64,000 nucleotides of DNA from Nonomuraea coxensis DSM 45129 (GCF_019397265.1 NZ_CP068985.1:3948501-4012500); one strand, 5' to 3'; positions 8,216-17,022 are shown, numbered from the stretch's first letter. Notes: generated by a model from the sequence alone, not told the origin. Made by a program: numbers and translations.

Positions 8216-8254
8216 GCCGGGCTTCCGTACGGGGTGCCCGCACGGAAGCCCGGC
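8216..8254. terminator. Long hairpin terminator after the oxidoreductase gene
   Basis: A 13-bp stem (core CCGGGCTTCCGT / ACGGAAGCCCGG) around a 13-nt loop, 10 bp beyond the stop of the minus-strand oxidoreductase at 8264. Before the island inserted it could have served the convergent gene ending at 5183 as well. Confidence 0.7.
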
Positions 8255-8263
8255 GCCGGCGTG

Positions 8264-10075
8264 TCACGGCCAGTACGGGGCGAGGAGGTCGAACTTGTTC
8301 GGCAGGCCGAGCTGGTAGCGGACGTCGTCCAGGTCGTAGAGCGACTTGAACTCGCGCGGCAGGTACAGGTCGTACAGCTTGGCCTTGGTCGCGGAGGAGC
8401 CGGCGGCGTCGAGGATGGCGTTGGCCGTCGTGCGGCCGGCCTCGTTGCCGCCTTCCATGGTGGCCAGGTTGATGTTGTTGCGGACGTAGTCGGCGGCCAG
8501 GTAGAAGTTCGGGATCCGGGTGGTGGACTCGGGGCGGTTCGCCCACGAGCTCGGCGAGTTGATCAGCAGGGGCTCGTCGTTGGCCACCGCCGGGGTGCCC
8601 TCGCCGCTGATGGCGGGGTCGACGAACCAGCTGTGGACGAGCGAGTCCGGCAGCAGCTGGTCTCCGTTGGGGGTGACGGCGCGGACCTGGGCCAGCACCT
8701 CCTGGACGATCTGCGGCCGGGTGCACTGCTTGGCGGTCTTGCCGAACAGGATGCCCGGTGTGTTCCAGTCGGACAGGTCGAGCGACAGGCAGTCCTTCGC
8801 GGCGCCGTCGCCGTACGTGGCGGGGAAGTCGGTGGTCCAGAACTGCGCCTGGCTGATCGAGGTGAGCGCCCAGGGGGTGCCGGCGTAGACCAGGTGGCCC
8901 TCGACGATCGGCCTCGGCTCCTTCAGGTAGATCATGACGCCGTTCATCCAGTCCGTGTCCAGGTGGCTCAACCTGGCCAGCTGGGGGTCGGCGGACTTCA
9001 TCGCGGTGGACAGGATGGGCGTGAGACGCTCGATGGGCATCGCGGCCACGTAGTGGTCGGCGGTCACGGTGCCGGCGGCGCCGGTGGGGTCGGTCACCCG
9101 GGCGCCGGTGATCCGGCCGCCGCTGTAGTCGAAGCCGGTGGCGGTCCAGCCGACCTTGAACTGGACGCCGAGCCCGGTCAGGTAGGTGATCCAGGGGTCG
9201 ATCCACACGTCGTTGGACGGGCCGTTGAGCACCTGGTCGGGCGGACCGTACGGGCCGAGCCCGAGGGCGCTGTAGAGGAGCGCCTCGAACATCATGGCGA
9301 TCGTGCGGGTGTTGGCCCGATCGGGCTGGGCGGCCACGAGGGAGGCGGTGAACATCCTCGACAGCAGTTCGCGGTACTCGACCGACATGAGGTCGGCCTT
9401 GGTGAAGTCGGAGAAGCTCATGTTCTCCCACTGGCCGAGCTTCCGGCGGGGACCGCTGGTGATGAACGTGATCATCTTCGACAGGAAGAAGTTCACCTGG
9501 GTGAGCGGGATGGTGGTGCCCGCGATGAGCGCGCTGCGTAAGTAGTCCTGGATGGCTTCCGGGGTGAGCCCGCCGCCGAGCTCGCTGGGGATGGGGACGC
9601 GCAGGAACTTCTTCCGGTAGGCGATGGCCGTGAGGCTGGCGGCGACCAGGTTGTCGCGCACGGTGCCGGAGCCGAACGGGATGCGGCTCATCGTGTCCGG
9701 CAGGTTCTGGTAGAAGCCGGGGAAGAACCGGAAGCCGTGCTCGCCGGGCAGGTCCTTGCGCCCGCCGGCGGCGGTGCCGGGCACGGGGATGCTCCTGGAC
9801 TTGCCGCCGAGCACCTTGCGCTCGTACACGGTGACCTCGAAGCCGCGCTCCGCCAGCTCGTGGGCGGTGCTCAGGCCGCCCATGCCGGCTCCGAAGATCG
9901 CCACCTTGCGGCCGGTGACGCTGGCGCTGAGGAGGGCGGGGGCGGCCGCTCTGGCGCCTTCCGCGCCCCACAGCGGCCCGGTCGCCGCTCCCGCGGCGGT
10001 GGCCAGCGCGCCGGTGACGAACCTTCGTCGGTTGATCCCGCTCTGACCGTTGTCGTGGATCTCCTGCTCTGCCAT
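8264..10075 (-). CDS. Tat-exported FAD-dependent oxidoreductase (phytoene-desaturase/HpnE-like)
   Basis: 603 residues. The N-terminus has a twin-arginine signal (NRRRFVTGALATAAGAATG), so the folded FAD protein is probably exported. Next comes the dinucleotide-binding motif KVAIFGAGMGGLSTAHELAERG with VYERKVLGG, typical of the amine oxidase/phytoene desaturase/hydroxysqualene dehydroxylase superfamily. HGFRFFPGFYQNLPDTM is diagnostic of one actinobacterial branch, and the C-terminal NFYLAADYVRNNINLATMEGGNEAG is the second FAD-contact region. The ATG at 10075 has GGAGG at 7-nt spacing. An inverted repeat shared with the other TetR-flanking flavoprotein gene lies 27-46 bp upstream. Substrate unknown; a hydrophobic terpenoid or polyene is plausible. 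Confidence 0.82.
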   Translation of the reverse strand: MAEQEIHDNGQSGINRRRFVTGALATAAGAATGPLWGAEGARAAAPALLSASVTGRKVAIFGAGMGGLSTAHELAERGFEVTVYERKVLGGKSRSIPVPGTAAGGRKDLPGEHGFRFFPGFYQNLPDTMSRIPFGSGTVRDNLVAASLTAIAYRKKFLRVPIPSELGGGLTPEAIQDYLRSALIAGTTIPLTQVNFFLSKMITFITSGPRRKLGQWENMSFSDFTKADLMSVEYRELLSRMFTASLVAAQPDRANTRTIAMMFEALLYSALGLGPYGPPDQVLNGPSNDVWIDPWITYLTGLGVQFKVGWTATGFDYSGGRITGARVTDPTGAAGTVTADHYVAAMPIERLTPILSTAMKSADPQLARLSHLDTDWMNGVMIYLKEPRPIVEGHLVYAGTPWALTSISQAQFWTTDFPATYGDGAAKDCLSLDLSDWNTPGILFGKTAKQCTRPQIVQEVLAQVRAVTPNGDQLLPDSLVHSWFVDPAISGEGTPAVANDEPLLINSPSSWANRPESTTRIPNFYLAADYVRNNINLATMEGGNEAGRTTANAILDAAGSSATKAKLYDLYLPREFKSLYDLDDVRYQLGLPNKFDLLAPYWP

Positions 10076-10101
10076 GGGGCGGCCTCCGCTCACCGTTAGC
10101 T

Positions 10102-10121
10102 AACCGACACGGCTGTTGGTT
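10102..10121. promoter_or_regulatory. Putative TetR operator upstream of the Tat oxidoreductase
   Basis: AACCGAC-N6-GTTGGTT, one mismatch from a perfect inverted repeat. The same half-sites and 6-bp spacing occur at 10840-10859. It sits where the promoter of the gene starting at 10075 should be. Confidence 0.65.
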
Positions 10122-10158
10122 CAGCTAGGCGAGACGATGAACCCGTGGATCACATCTG

Positions 10159-10788
10159 TCAAGCCGTGGATGTGCGTCCAGGCGCTTGGGACAGGCCGTT
10201 CCACAGCACGAGCATGGCGGCGTCGACGAGCCGGGCGCGCGGCATCGACGGGTTTCTCGCCCACCACTGGGCGAGGCCGTCGGTGCCGGACAGGAGCAGT
10301 TCGACCACGGCGTGCGCGGTGTCGCTGTCGGGGTCGAGGCCGAGGTTGCGCAGGTCGCGCGCGAGCATCACGGCGACCGAGCGGGTGCGGGTCTCGCAGA
10401 TGCCCCAGCGCACCGCCTTGATCTCGGGGTCGTTCTCGTCGGTGTGGTCGAACAGCAGGCGGCGCGCGTCCGGCCAGTCCTCGGAGAAGCTGAAATAGGC
10501 GTCGAGCGTGGCGCGCAGCCGCCGGCCCGGCGAGCCGGTGCCGGTGATGCGGGCGCCGATGTGCTCGACCAGCCGCGCGTTCTGCTCCTGCAGGACCGTG
10601 ATCAGCAGGACCCGCTTGGACGGGAAGTGGTCGTAGAGCACAGAGCGGGTGACCCCGGCCGCGGCCGCGATCTCCTCCATGGCGGTGGCGTGGTAGCCGC
10701 GGGAGGCGAAGACCTCCAGGGCCGCCTCGGTGATGCGGGCCCGGCGGGCCGAGCCACGCATGCGTCTCTTCGGCTCCTGGATCGCCAT
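10159..10788 (-). CDS. TetR family transcriptional regulator
   Basis: 209 residues. The N-terminal 60 residues are a standard TetR DNA-binding domain (ARITEAALEVFASRGYHATAMEEIAAAAGVTRSVLYDHF, quoted in parts: the recognition helix is VTRSVLYDHFPSK). The C-terminal region, with FSEDWPDARRLLFDH, is the ligand-binding and dimerisation part. It is flanked by two FAD-enzyme genes and by two copies of the same inverted repeat, so the likely regulon is these flavoproteins plus itself. Ligand unknown. Confidence 0.88.
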   Translation of the reverse strand: MAIQEPKRRMRGSARRARITEAALEVFASRGYHATAMEEIAAAAGVTRSVLYDHFPSKRVLLITVLQEQNARLVEHIGARITGTGSPGRRLRATLDAYFSFSEDWPDARRLLFDHTDENDPEIKAVRWGICETRTRSVAVMLARDLRNLGLDPDSDTAHAVVELLLSGTDGLAQWWARNPSMPRARLVDAAMLVLWNGLSQAPGRTSTA

Positions 10789-10839
10789 GCCTGGCAGCCT
10801 ACCCGTGACCCGTTGACGCCGCGCCCTTCCGCGGCATAA

Positions 10840-10859
10840 AACCGACGCTAGAGTCGGTT
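10840..10859. promoter_or_regulatory. Putative TetR operator between tetR and the monooxygenase
   Basis: AACCGAC-GCTAGA-GTCGGTT, a perfect 7-bp inverted repeat with 6-bp spacer. It lies in the divergent intergenic region and could control both genes. Confidence 0.7.
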
Positions 10860-10877
10860 AGCGCGCCGGGAGGCCAG

Positions 10878-12206
10878 ATGTCAGAGCACGCGGACGTCGT
10901 CATCGCCGGAGCGCGCTGTGCGGGCTCCGCCACCGCGGCCGCTCTGGCCCGGCGCGGGGTCAAGGTGATCGCGGTGGATCCGGCGCGATTCCCGTCCACC
11001 ACGGTCTCCACCCACCTGCTCTTCGCCTCGGGCGTCGCCGAGCTGGCCAAGGCGGGCGCGCTGGAACGCATCGAGAAGATCGGCGCGCCGAAGCTCTCCC
11101 GCGCCTTCGTCGGCGGCCCCGGCCACGCCGCCACCGGCAGCTACACACCCGTCGACGGCATCGACTACGGCCTGTGCGTACGCCGGACCGCGCTGGACGC
11201 GGCTCTCGTCGACACGGCCCGCGCGGCCGGCGCCGAGGTCAGGGAGGGCCACCGGGTCGTCGACCTCCTGTGGGAGGGAGGCCGGGCGGTGGGCGTCAAG
11301 GTCAGCGAGCGCGGCGGCCGCGAGTACGAGATCCGCGCCAACCTGGTCGTCGGCGCGGACGGCCGCCGCTCGACCGTCGCCCGCCTGGTCGGCGCCGAGC
11401 AGCCCCGGCTGTCCCACGCCAACGGCCGGGCCTGCTACTACGCCTACTACGAGGACCCGCGCGAGGAGTGGCGCACCACGGCGGCGATGTGGCTGACGGG
11501 ACGGGAGCTGGGCAACGCCTTCCCCTGCGACGGCGGGCTGTCGCTGGTGCTGCTGATGCCGCCGGCCGAGCGGGCCGCGGACTTCCGGGGAGACCTGGAG
11601 GCGGAGTTCACCCGGACCGTCGGGCTCGTGCCGGGGCTGGCCAAGCGCCTGGAGGGCTGCACCAGGGCGACGAAGATCGTCAGCTCCGCGACGCACCCGT
11701 CCTTCTTCCGCACCTCGGCGGGCCCCGGCTGGGCGCTGGTCGGCGACGCCGGGCACTTCAAGGACCCGGTCACGGCGCAGGGCATCCGCGACGCCGTGAA
11801 GTTCGGGCGGCTGCTGGGCGAGCGGGTCGCCGGCGTGGTGGACGACGCCGCGGCCCTCGACGAGGCGACGGCCGCCTGGGAACGGTCGCGCGACCGGCAG
11901 TGCCTGATCATGTATCACTGGACGAACCTGCTCGGGCGCGGCGACGGGCTCGCGTACGTGCAGATCGAGCTGCTGCGCGGGCTGACCGAGGGCCCGCAGG
12001 GGGTGCGCCGGATCCTCGAGGTCTACTCCAGGATCCGGGACCCGCGCGAGACGCTGGCGATGGGCGGCATGGTCAAGGCCGTCGCGCGCGCCCTGCGCGA
12101 CAACCCGGGCGCCCGCCTGTCGGTGCTGAAGGCGACGGGCGAGGCGCTGCGCGAGATGGCCGGCCACCACGACGAGGCCAAGCGGCTGCTCCACCCGGCC
12201 TTGTGA
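10878..12206 (+). CDS. FAD-dependent monooxygenase/reductase (geranylgeranyl-reductase/halogenase-like)
   Basis: 442 residues of the p-hydroxybenzoate-hydroxylase fold. The three FAD/NAD(P)H signatures are present: an N-terminal Rossmann motif (DVVIAGARCAGSATAAALA), the middle DG motif (VVGADGRRSTVARLVGA) and the C-terminal GD motif (WALVGDAGHFKDPVTAQGI). The helical C-terminal part resembles geranylgeranyl reductases and actinomycete tailoring oxygenases. GGGAGG lies upstream of the ATG. The gene is divergent from tetR across a perfect inverted repeat, so it is probably repressed by that regulator. The substrate is unknown; the pairing with another desaturase-like flavoprotein suggests a shared lipophilic substrate. 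Confidence 0.85.
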   Translation: MSEHADVVIAGARCAGSATAAALARRGVKVIAVDPARFPSTTVSTHLLFASGVAELAKAGALERIEKIGAPKLSRAFVGGPGHAATGSYTPVDGIDYGLCVRRTALDAALVDTARAAGAEVREGHRVVDLLWEGGRAVGVKVSERGGREYEIRANLVVGADGRRSTVARLVGAEQPRLSHANGRACYYAYYEDPREEWRTTAAMWLTGRELGNAFPCDGGLSLVLLMPPAERAADFRGDLEAEFTRTVGLVPGLAKRLEGCTRATKIVSSATHPSFFRTSAGPGWALVGDAGHFKDPVTAQGIRDAVKFGRLLGERVAGVVDDAAALDEATAAWERSRDRQCLIMYHWTNLLGRGDGLAYVQIELLRGLTEGPQGVRRILEVYSRIRDPRETLAMGGMVKAVARALRDNPGARLSVLKATGEALREMAGHHDEAKRLLHPAL

Positions 12207-12290
12207 GGCCGGCCAGGGCCACGCGCGCCGGGCGACCGGCACCCGCGCGGTCCGGCGGCGGGCGCCGGGGAGCCTCCGCGTCCGGCGTGA

Positions 12291-12437
12291 TCAGGCCGCC
12301 GGGACGGCCCCGGACCACCAGGCGGTCCAGCGTGCCTCCAGGGCCGCGAACTCCTCGTCCGTCTGCCCGTACGTGGTCAGCACCATCATGGCGACCCCCT
12401 CGGGGTGGACCGCGGCGGGCGGGGTGTGGGCGACCAC
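12291..12437 (-). CDS. Doubtful 48-residue ORF after pirin
   Basis: Directly after the pirin stop the same frame continues open for about 56 codons. A GTG at 12437 would give 48 residues ending MMVLTTYGQTDEEFAALEAR and a Trp-rich tail. The composition looks protein-like and codon use fits the genome, but no family is recognised and there is no ribosome site. It may be a remnant of a longer gene or chance. Confidence 0.3.
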   Translation of the reverse strand: MVAHTPPAAVHPEGVAMMVLTTYGQTDEEFAALEARWTAWWSGAVPAA

Positions 12438-12461
12438 GAGCAGACAGCGGCGCTCAGCGGC

Positions 12462-13376
12462 TCACCTGACGCGGCCGCGCGGCTTCAGCCGGACGCCGGG
12501 CAGGACGGGAGCGGGGAGCGGGTCGCCGTCGAACCCCTCGACGACGCCGAACCCCTCGCCCTCCGCCCACTCCTTCCTGAAGGCCGCGATCTCGTCGTGC
12601 GAGCGGCCCACGAAGTTCCACCACATGACGATCTCCTCGCCGAACGGGGCCCCGCCGACGAGCAGCACCCGCCCGCGCCCGGACAGCCGCAGCCCGTCCC
12701 GCCCCGGCGGCAGGTACGCCAGCGGACCCCGTGCGAGCCCCTCGACCTCGCCGTCGAGCAGCAGCAGCCCGTACTCGAAGCCGGGATCGAGCGGCACCTC
12801 GCCCGTGCCGTCCACCGCGATCTCCGCGCCGGTCAGCGGGGTGTGGACGGTGGCGGGGGAGACCGCCCCGCCCAGCGAGCCCAGGACGACGGTGGCGGCG
12901 AACCCGGCGCCCTCCAGCACCGGCAGCTCCGCGTGGTGCTCGAAGGCGGGCGGGCCGGCGCGGTGCTCCTCGGGCAGCGCGACCCAGAGCTGCACCCCGT
13001 GCAGGGTCGCCTCGGCCGACTCCTCCGAGTGGGAGATGCCGCGGCCGGCGGTCATGAGGTTGAGCCGGCCGGGGCGTACGGGCTGGAGGCTGCCCAGGCT
13101 GTCGCGGTGCAGCACCTCGCCGGCGAGCAGCCAGGTCACGGTCTGCAGGCCGGTGTGCGGGTGCGGCGGCACGCGCATGGCGGCCACCTCGGGCCCGTAG
13201 GCGTCGAGGAAGCACCAGGCGCCGATCATGCGCCGGTGCGCGCCGGGAAGGGTCCTGCTCACGGACATCGCGCGCGGCCCGCCCAGCGGCACCGCGCGCC
13301 CCTCCAGCAGCTCGCCGCCCGCGCCGCGCTCGGCGGCGCAGCGGATCTCCCGCGGCTCACGCTCCAGGTTGCTCAC
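12462..13376 (-). CDS. Pirin family protein
   Basis: 304 residues. The N-terminal cupin barrel holds the pirin signature PHPHTGLQTVTWLLAGEVLHRDS with the iron-ligand histidines, and GRGISHSEES follows. The C-terminal cupin (residues about 175-290) includes the pirin_C pattern with EEIVMWWNFVGRSHDEI. Family members are iron-binding proteins; some are quercetinases or transcription cofactors, so the true role here is open. The GTG at 13376 is the only start leaving the family N-terminus (NLEREPREIRC) intact. It is 20 bp downstream of the MBL-fold hydrolase stop and could be cotranscribed with it. Confidence 0.85.
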   Translation of the reverse strand: MSNLEREPREIRCAAERGAGGELLEGRAVPLGGPRAMSVSRTLPGAHRRMIGAWCFLDAYGPEVAAMRVPPHPHTGLQTVTWLLAGEVLHRDSLGSLQPVRPGRLNLMTAGRGISHSEESAEATLHGVQLWVALPEEHRAGPPAFEHHAELPVLEGAGFAATVVLGSLGGAVSPATVHTPLTGAEIAVDGTGEVPLDPGFEYGLLLLDGEVEGLARGPLAYLPPGRDGLRLSGRGRVLLVGGAPFGEEIVMWWNFVGRSHDEIAAFRKEWAEGEGFGVVEGFDGDPLPAPVLPGVRLKPRGRVR

Positions 13377-13396
13377 CCTCGCACTGTACGTCCGGA

Positions 13397-14518
13397 TCAG
13401 CCCAGGGTCTCCCACCAGCCGTCCACGGCCGGGGCCGCGGCGGCGTCCACGAGCTCGCCGGGCCGCGGCACCACGATGGAGACCTCGCGCGCCTTGGCCT
13501 CCCGCCACAGCCGGTCCACCGGCTCCGCCCACGGGTGCAGCGCCAGCGTGAACGACGCCCAGTGCACCGGCAGCAGCAGCTCCCCGCCCAGGTCGAGGTG
13601 GGCGTTGACGGCCTCCTCCGGGTTCATGTGGATGTCCGGCCAGGCCGGGCTGTAGGCGCCGATGGGCATGAGCGTCAGGTCGAACGGCCCGTGCGCCGCC
13701 CCGATGCCCCGGTAGCCCTCGAAGTAGCCGGAGTCGCCCGCGTAGAACACCCGCTTGGCCGCGCCCGCCACCACCCACGACCCCCACAGGGTGTCGTTGC
13801 GGCGCAGGGACCGCCCCGAGAAGTGCCGGGCCGCCGTGGCGACGAAGCGCAGCCCCGCCACCTGGGCCTCCTCGTCCCAGTCCAGCTCGATGATCCGGTA
13901 CGCCGGCACGCCCCACCGCTCCAGGTGCGCCCCGATGCCCAGGGGCACCAGGAACGGCGCCTTCTGCGTCCTGACCAGCGCGCGGACGGTGGCGAGGTCC
14001 AGGTGGTCGTAGTGGTCGTGGGAGATCGCGATCGCGTCGACCTGCGGCAGCTCGCCCAGCTCGACCGGCACCGGGTGGAGCCGCTTGGGGCCGACGAGCT
14101 GGGAGGGCGAGACGCGCCGGCTCCACACCGGGTCGAACAGCACCCGCCTGCCCTCGATCTCGACCAGCGTCGAGGCGTGACCGTACCAGACGGCGCGCAG
14201 CCCGTCGGCGGGCGCGGGCCCGGCGGGCGGCACGCGCAGCGGCAGCGGGCCGGCCGGGCGGCGCTCCTCCTTGTTCCGCGTCATCTCGCCCAGCAGGCTC
14301 ACCGGCGGCGTGTTCATCACATGGGTCGGCTCGGGCATCGAGTTGTAGAAGGAGCCGTCCTTGAACTGCTTCGAGCGCTGGATGCGCGCCGCCCGCTCCG
14401 GGCCGGACTCCAGCGGCCGCACGCCCAGCTCGGCCGGCACGTCGCGCAGCACCCAACCGGCCGCGGCCAGGGCGGCGCCCCCCGCCAGGATCCGCCGTGC
14501 CTTCCGCATTCCCGCCAT
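13397..14518 (-). CDS. MBL-fold hydrolase of the NAPE-PLD-like type
   Basis: 373 residues. An N-terminal hydrophobic segment (ILAGGAALAAAGWVL) suggests membrane anchoring or export. The metallo-beta-lactamase fold has the zinc motif SHDHYDHLDL (HxHxDH) plus downstream ligands FYAGDSGYFEGY and LPVHWASF. The RAVWYGHASTLVEIEGRRVLFDP strand order matches the N-acylphosphatidylethanolamine phospholipase D/YtnP-like subgroup, which cleaves phosphodiester-type substrates. An ATG at 14518 follows GGGGAG by 8 nt; a GTG at 14527 is also possible. The natural substrate is not known. Confidence 0.85.
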   Translation of the reverse strand: MAGMRKARRILAGGAALAAAGWVLRDVPAELGVRPLESGPERAARIQRSKQFKDGSFYNSMPEPTHVMNTPPVSLLGEMTRNKEERRPAGPLPLRVPPAGPAPADGLRAVWYGHASTLVEIEGRRVLFDPVWSRRVSPSQLVGPKRLHPVPVELGELPQVDAIAISHDHYDHLDLATVRALVRTQKAPFLVPLGIGAHLERWGVPAYRIIELDWDEEAQVAGLRFVATAARHFSGRSLRRNDTLWGSWVVAGAAKRVFYAGDSGYFEGYRGIGAAHGPFDLTLMPIGAYSPAWPDIHMNPEEAVNAHLDLGGELLLPVHWASFTLALHPWAEPVDRLWREAKAREVSIVVPRPGELVDAAAAPAVDGWWETLG

Positions 14519-14590
14519 CGCCCACACTCCCCTGGAAGTCGGTAACCGTACACGTAACCGGGACGGGGGTCCCGGTGTTCCCCATCCGTA

Positions 14591-14600
14591 CGATATATCG
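14591..14600. promoter_or_regulatory. Perfect palindrome CGATATATCG
   Basis: A 10-bp AT-rich palindrome in the intergenic region upstream of the MBL hydrolase. A near copy (CGATATATC) lies at 55861-55869, also intergenic. It may be a regulator site; the binder is unknown. Confidence 0.3.
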
Positions 14601-14635
14601 CGAGCCTTCTTCGTGCGGCGTCCGTCCCCGCCGGG

Positions 14636-15367
14636 TCACGGTTTCCTGGGGTGCGGCCTCTCCGTGGCGGGCGCGCGGCCGGGGAACGGCCACGGGTTGG
14701 GGCGGCAGCGGCCCAGCGACTTCGACTGCTGCGTCATCACCGGGGCCGGCCGCCCCGGGCCGGGACAGGGCCGGTGGCCGTGGCCGAGAGCGTGCCCGAC
14801 CTCGTGGCTGATGAGATAGCTGCGGTACGCGGCCAGATCGCCCCCGTACTGCGGGACGCCGACCGCCCAGCGCAGGGCGTTGATGACCGAGCGGCGGCCG
14901 TTCCAGCACGACAGCTCGCCGCCGGTGCGGAGGGGCCGGCACTGGCGGGTCGTCGTGCCGGGGCTCGACAGCGCCACCCTGACCCGCACCGGGCCGCGGT
15001 CCACCCGCTGGAAACGGCCCCAGCCGCGGGGGTCGTTGAGTATGCGGTGCACCTGGCCGGCGAACTCGCGCGGCCCGAACGGCAGGCCACGCTCCACCTC
15101 CACCAGGTAGCGCACCGGCCGGCCCCTGCCGGGCCTCGGGGGCGCGCCGCCGGGGACGACGGCGTACGAGCCGGAGGCCGCGTACGGCACCTGGACCGCG
15201 GGCGGCGGCTCCGCGCGGCGCGGGCGGACGGGAGGCCGCGCGGGCGGCGACGCGGGAGGCGGCACGGACCGGATCGACCGCCGGGCCGGCGGCTCCGCTC
15301 CGCATCCCGCGGCGAGCAGCAGCCCGGCCAGCACGAACGGCGTCATCAGCGGTGCGATGCGCGGCAC
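14636..15367 (-). CDS. DUF3152 lipoprotein, putative metalloprotease
   Basis: 243 residues. The N-terminus is a lipoprotein signal (PLMTPFVLAGLLLAAGCGAE) followed by a Pro/Arg-rich spacer to about residue 60. The rest is a DUF3152 domain: VERGLPFGPREFAGQVHRIL, RQCRPLRTGGELSCWNG, then the zinc motif HEVGHALGHGH with the closing PVMTQQS and GRCRPNPWP. The HExxHxxGxxH pattern places it with metzincin-like proteases, acting outside the cell. Start is GTG at 15367, preceded by GGGGAGG. No protein substrate has been established for this family. Confidence 0.85.
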   Translation of the reverse strand: MPRIAPLMTPFVLAGLLLAAGCGAEPPARRSIRSVPPPASPPARPPVRPRRAEPPPAVQVPYAASGSYAVVPGGAPPRPGRGRPVRYLVEVERGLPFGPREFAGQVHRILNDPRGWGRFQRVDRGPVRVRVALSSPGTTTRQCRPLRTGGELSCWNGRRSVINALRWAVGVPQYGGDLAAYRSYLISHEVGHALGHGHRPCPGPGRPAPVMTQQSKSLGRCRPNPWPFPGRAPATERPHPRKP

Positions 15368-15455
15368 CTCGGCCTCCCCACGAGCGCGACGGTGGGGAGA
15401 AAACCGATCATACGCTGGGCAAACGGTCAGCCCAGGGGGAGGGGTGGCCCGGCCG

Positions 15456-16907
15456 TCAGCAGCGGGTGGGGGCGTAGGGCGCGAGGTCGATGGGCGGCGT
15501 CTCGCCCAGCGCGAGCGCCCCCGCGAGGCGGCCCGCGTACGGGCCCGCCGTCAGGCCGTACGCGCTGAGGCCCGTCGCCACCACCACGCGCGAGGTCAGC
15601 GGGCCGATCAGCGCCCGCCCCGGCGCGTACACCGGCCGCAGCCCCACCCGGGTCTCCGTCACCGTCGCCCCCGCCAGCCCCGGCGCGATCCGCAGCCCCG
15701 CCCGGAGCACCTCCTCCAGCCCGCCCATCGTCACCCGCGGGGCGAACCCGACGTCCTCCACCGTCGCCCCGATCACCACCCGCGACCCGGGGAAGCCCAG
15801 CAGGTACGGCCCGTCGCTGGGCAGCACGATCGGCCACCACGCGGTGTCCACGCCTTCGAGCGTCGCGTGCAGGATCTGGCCCCGCCTCGGGAACACCGGC
15901 AGCTCCGCGCCGAGCGGCCGGCACACCTCGCCGGCCCACGCCCCGCCCGCCACGATCACCGCCTCCGCCTCCACGGGAACGCCCTCATCGGCGAACACCC
16001 TGCCCGCCCCCGCACCCACGGCCCGCACCGCCTCCGCCCCCCGCACCGCCTCCGCCCCCCGCGCCGCCCCCGCCCCCCGCGCCGCCCCCGCCCCCCGCGC
16101 ACCCTCCGGACCCCGCGCACCCGCATCCTGGGCTCCTGCGCCCCGCGTCCCTGCCTCCTGGGCCCCCGCATTCCGAGCGGCCGGGTCCTGGGCCGCCGCA
16201 AGGCCCTGCGCCGCCGCAAGGTCCTGGGCCGCCGCCGGGTCCCGGGGCTCGGCCTGCCGCCATGAGCCGCCCGTCTCCTCGCTCCCCGACCGGGCCGCCC
16301 CGCCGCCCGGCGTCCACAGCCGTCCCTCCCCGGACGGCGCCCCCGGGACCGGGACGTCCGCCGCCGCGTGCACGCGGACCTCGCCGTCGGGCGTGAGGGT
16401 CGCGGCCCCCGCGTGGATTCGGGCGCCCTGGGCGACGGCGGCGTTGAGCAGCGCGTCCCGGACCGACCGCCCGTCCACGCGGGCCGCGCCCGGCACCAGG
16501 AGCGCGCTCAGGGTGTCCGACAGCGGCGGGAACAGCTCGGCCGGCGCCGGCACGTCCACGACCTCGCCCATCTCCGGGGCGTCGGCGTACCGGCGGTGCA
16601 GCAGCGAACGCACCGGCTCCAGGTCCGCCGGGTCCTCGGCCACGAGCAGCGCGCCCACCTTGGCGTACCCGAAGTCCTCGCCCAGCGTCTCCACCAGCCC
16701 CGGGTAGGCGCGGGCGCCCTCGCGGTTGAGCCGGTACCAGTCGTCGTCCTCGGGATGGTCCACCCACGGGCAGACGACGCCCGCGCTCGCCTGCGTCGCC
16801 TCGCCCTGGTAGCCGCCGTCCACCACCGTCACGGACGCCCCCCGGCCCGTCAGGTAGTGGGCCGCCGCGGCTCCGACGATGCCGCCCCCGATCACCACAA
16901 CACGCAT
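15456..16907 (-). CDS. FAD-dependent amino-acid-oxidase-like enzyme with low-complexity insertion
   Basis: 483 residues, about 100 longer than the usual DAO/glycine oxidase family. The N-terminal Rossmann motif (VVVIGGGIVGAAAAHYLTGRG) and C-terminal GLRPVYAPGRALIGP with GLSAYGLTAGP mark a D-amino-acid or glycine oxidase/DadA-type flavoenzyme. Between about residues 200 and 310 the substrate domain is interrupted by an Ala/Gly/Arg-rich tract of short repeats (AAAQDLAAAQGLAAAQ, GARGAGAARGAGAARG). The tract keeps frame, so the protein is probably still made, with a disordered loop. Start ATG at 16907. Substrate unknown. Confidence 0.8.
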   Translation of the reverse strand: MRVVVIGGGIVGAAAAHYLTGRGASVTVVDGGYQGEATQASAGVVCPWVDHPEDDDWYRLNREGARAYPGLVETLGEDFGYAKVGALLVAEDPADLEPVRSLLHRRYADAPEMGEVVDVPAPAELFPPLSDTLSALLVPGAARVDGRSVRDALLNAAVAQGARIHAGAATLTPDGEVRVHAAADVPVPGAPSGEGRLWTPGGGAARSGSEETGGSWRQAEPRDPAAAQDLAAAQGLAAAQDPAARNAGAQEAGTRGAGAQDAGARGPEGARGAGAARGAGAARGAEAVRGAEAVRAVGAGAGRVFADEGVPVEAEAVIVAGGAWAGEVCRPLGAELPVFPRRGQILHATLEGVDTAWWPIVLPSDGPYLLGFPGSRVVIGATVEDVGFAPRVTMGGLEEVLRAGLRIAPGLAGATVTETRVGLRPVYAPGRALIGPLTSRVVVATGLSAYGLTAGPYAGRLAGALALGETPPIDLAPYAPTRC

Positions 16908-17022
16908 ACCGCCATGGTCGCAGCCCGCCTGACCTGGGACGACGGCCGGGTCGCCGGATCGGGGCCGCCCGCCGTCCCGCTCCCTCGTGGGCCGGGGCGC
17001 GTACGGGGGCTATGGTCGGCGC

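Noticed and set aside
16010..16110. CRISPR array or minisatellite
   Set aside because: The short G/C repeats have no constant repeat-spacer structure and stay in frame with a coding gene.
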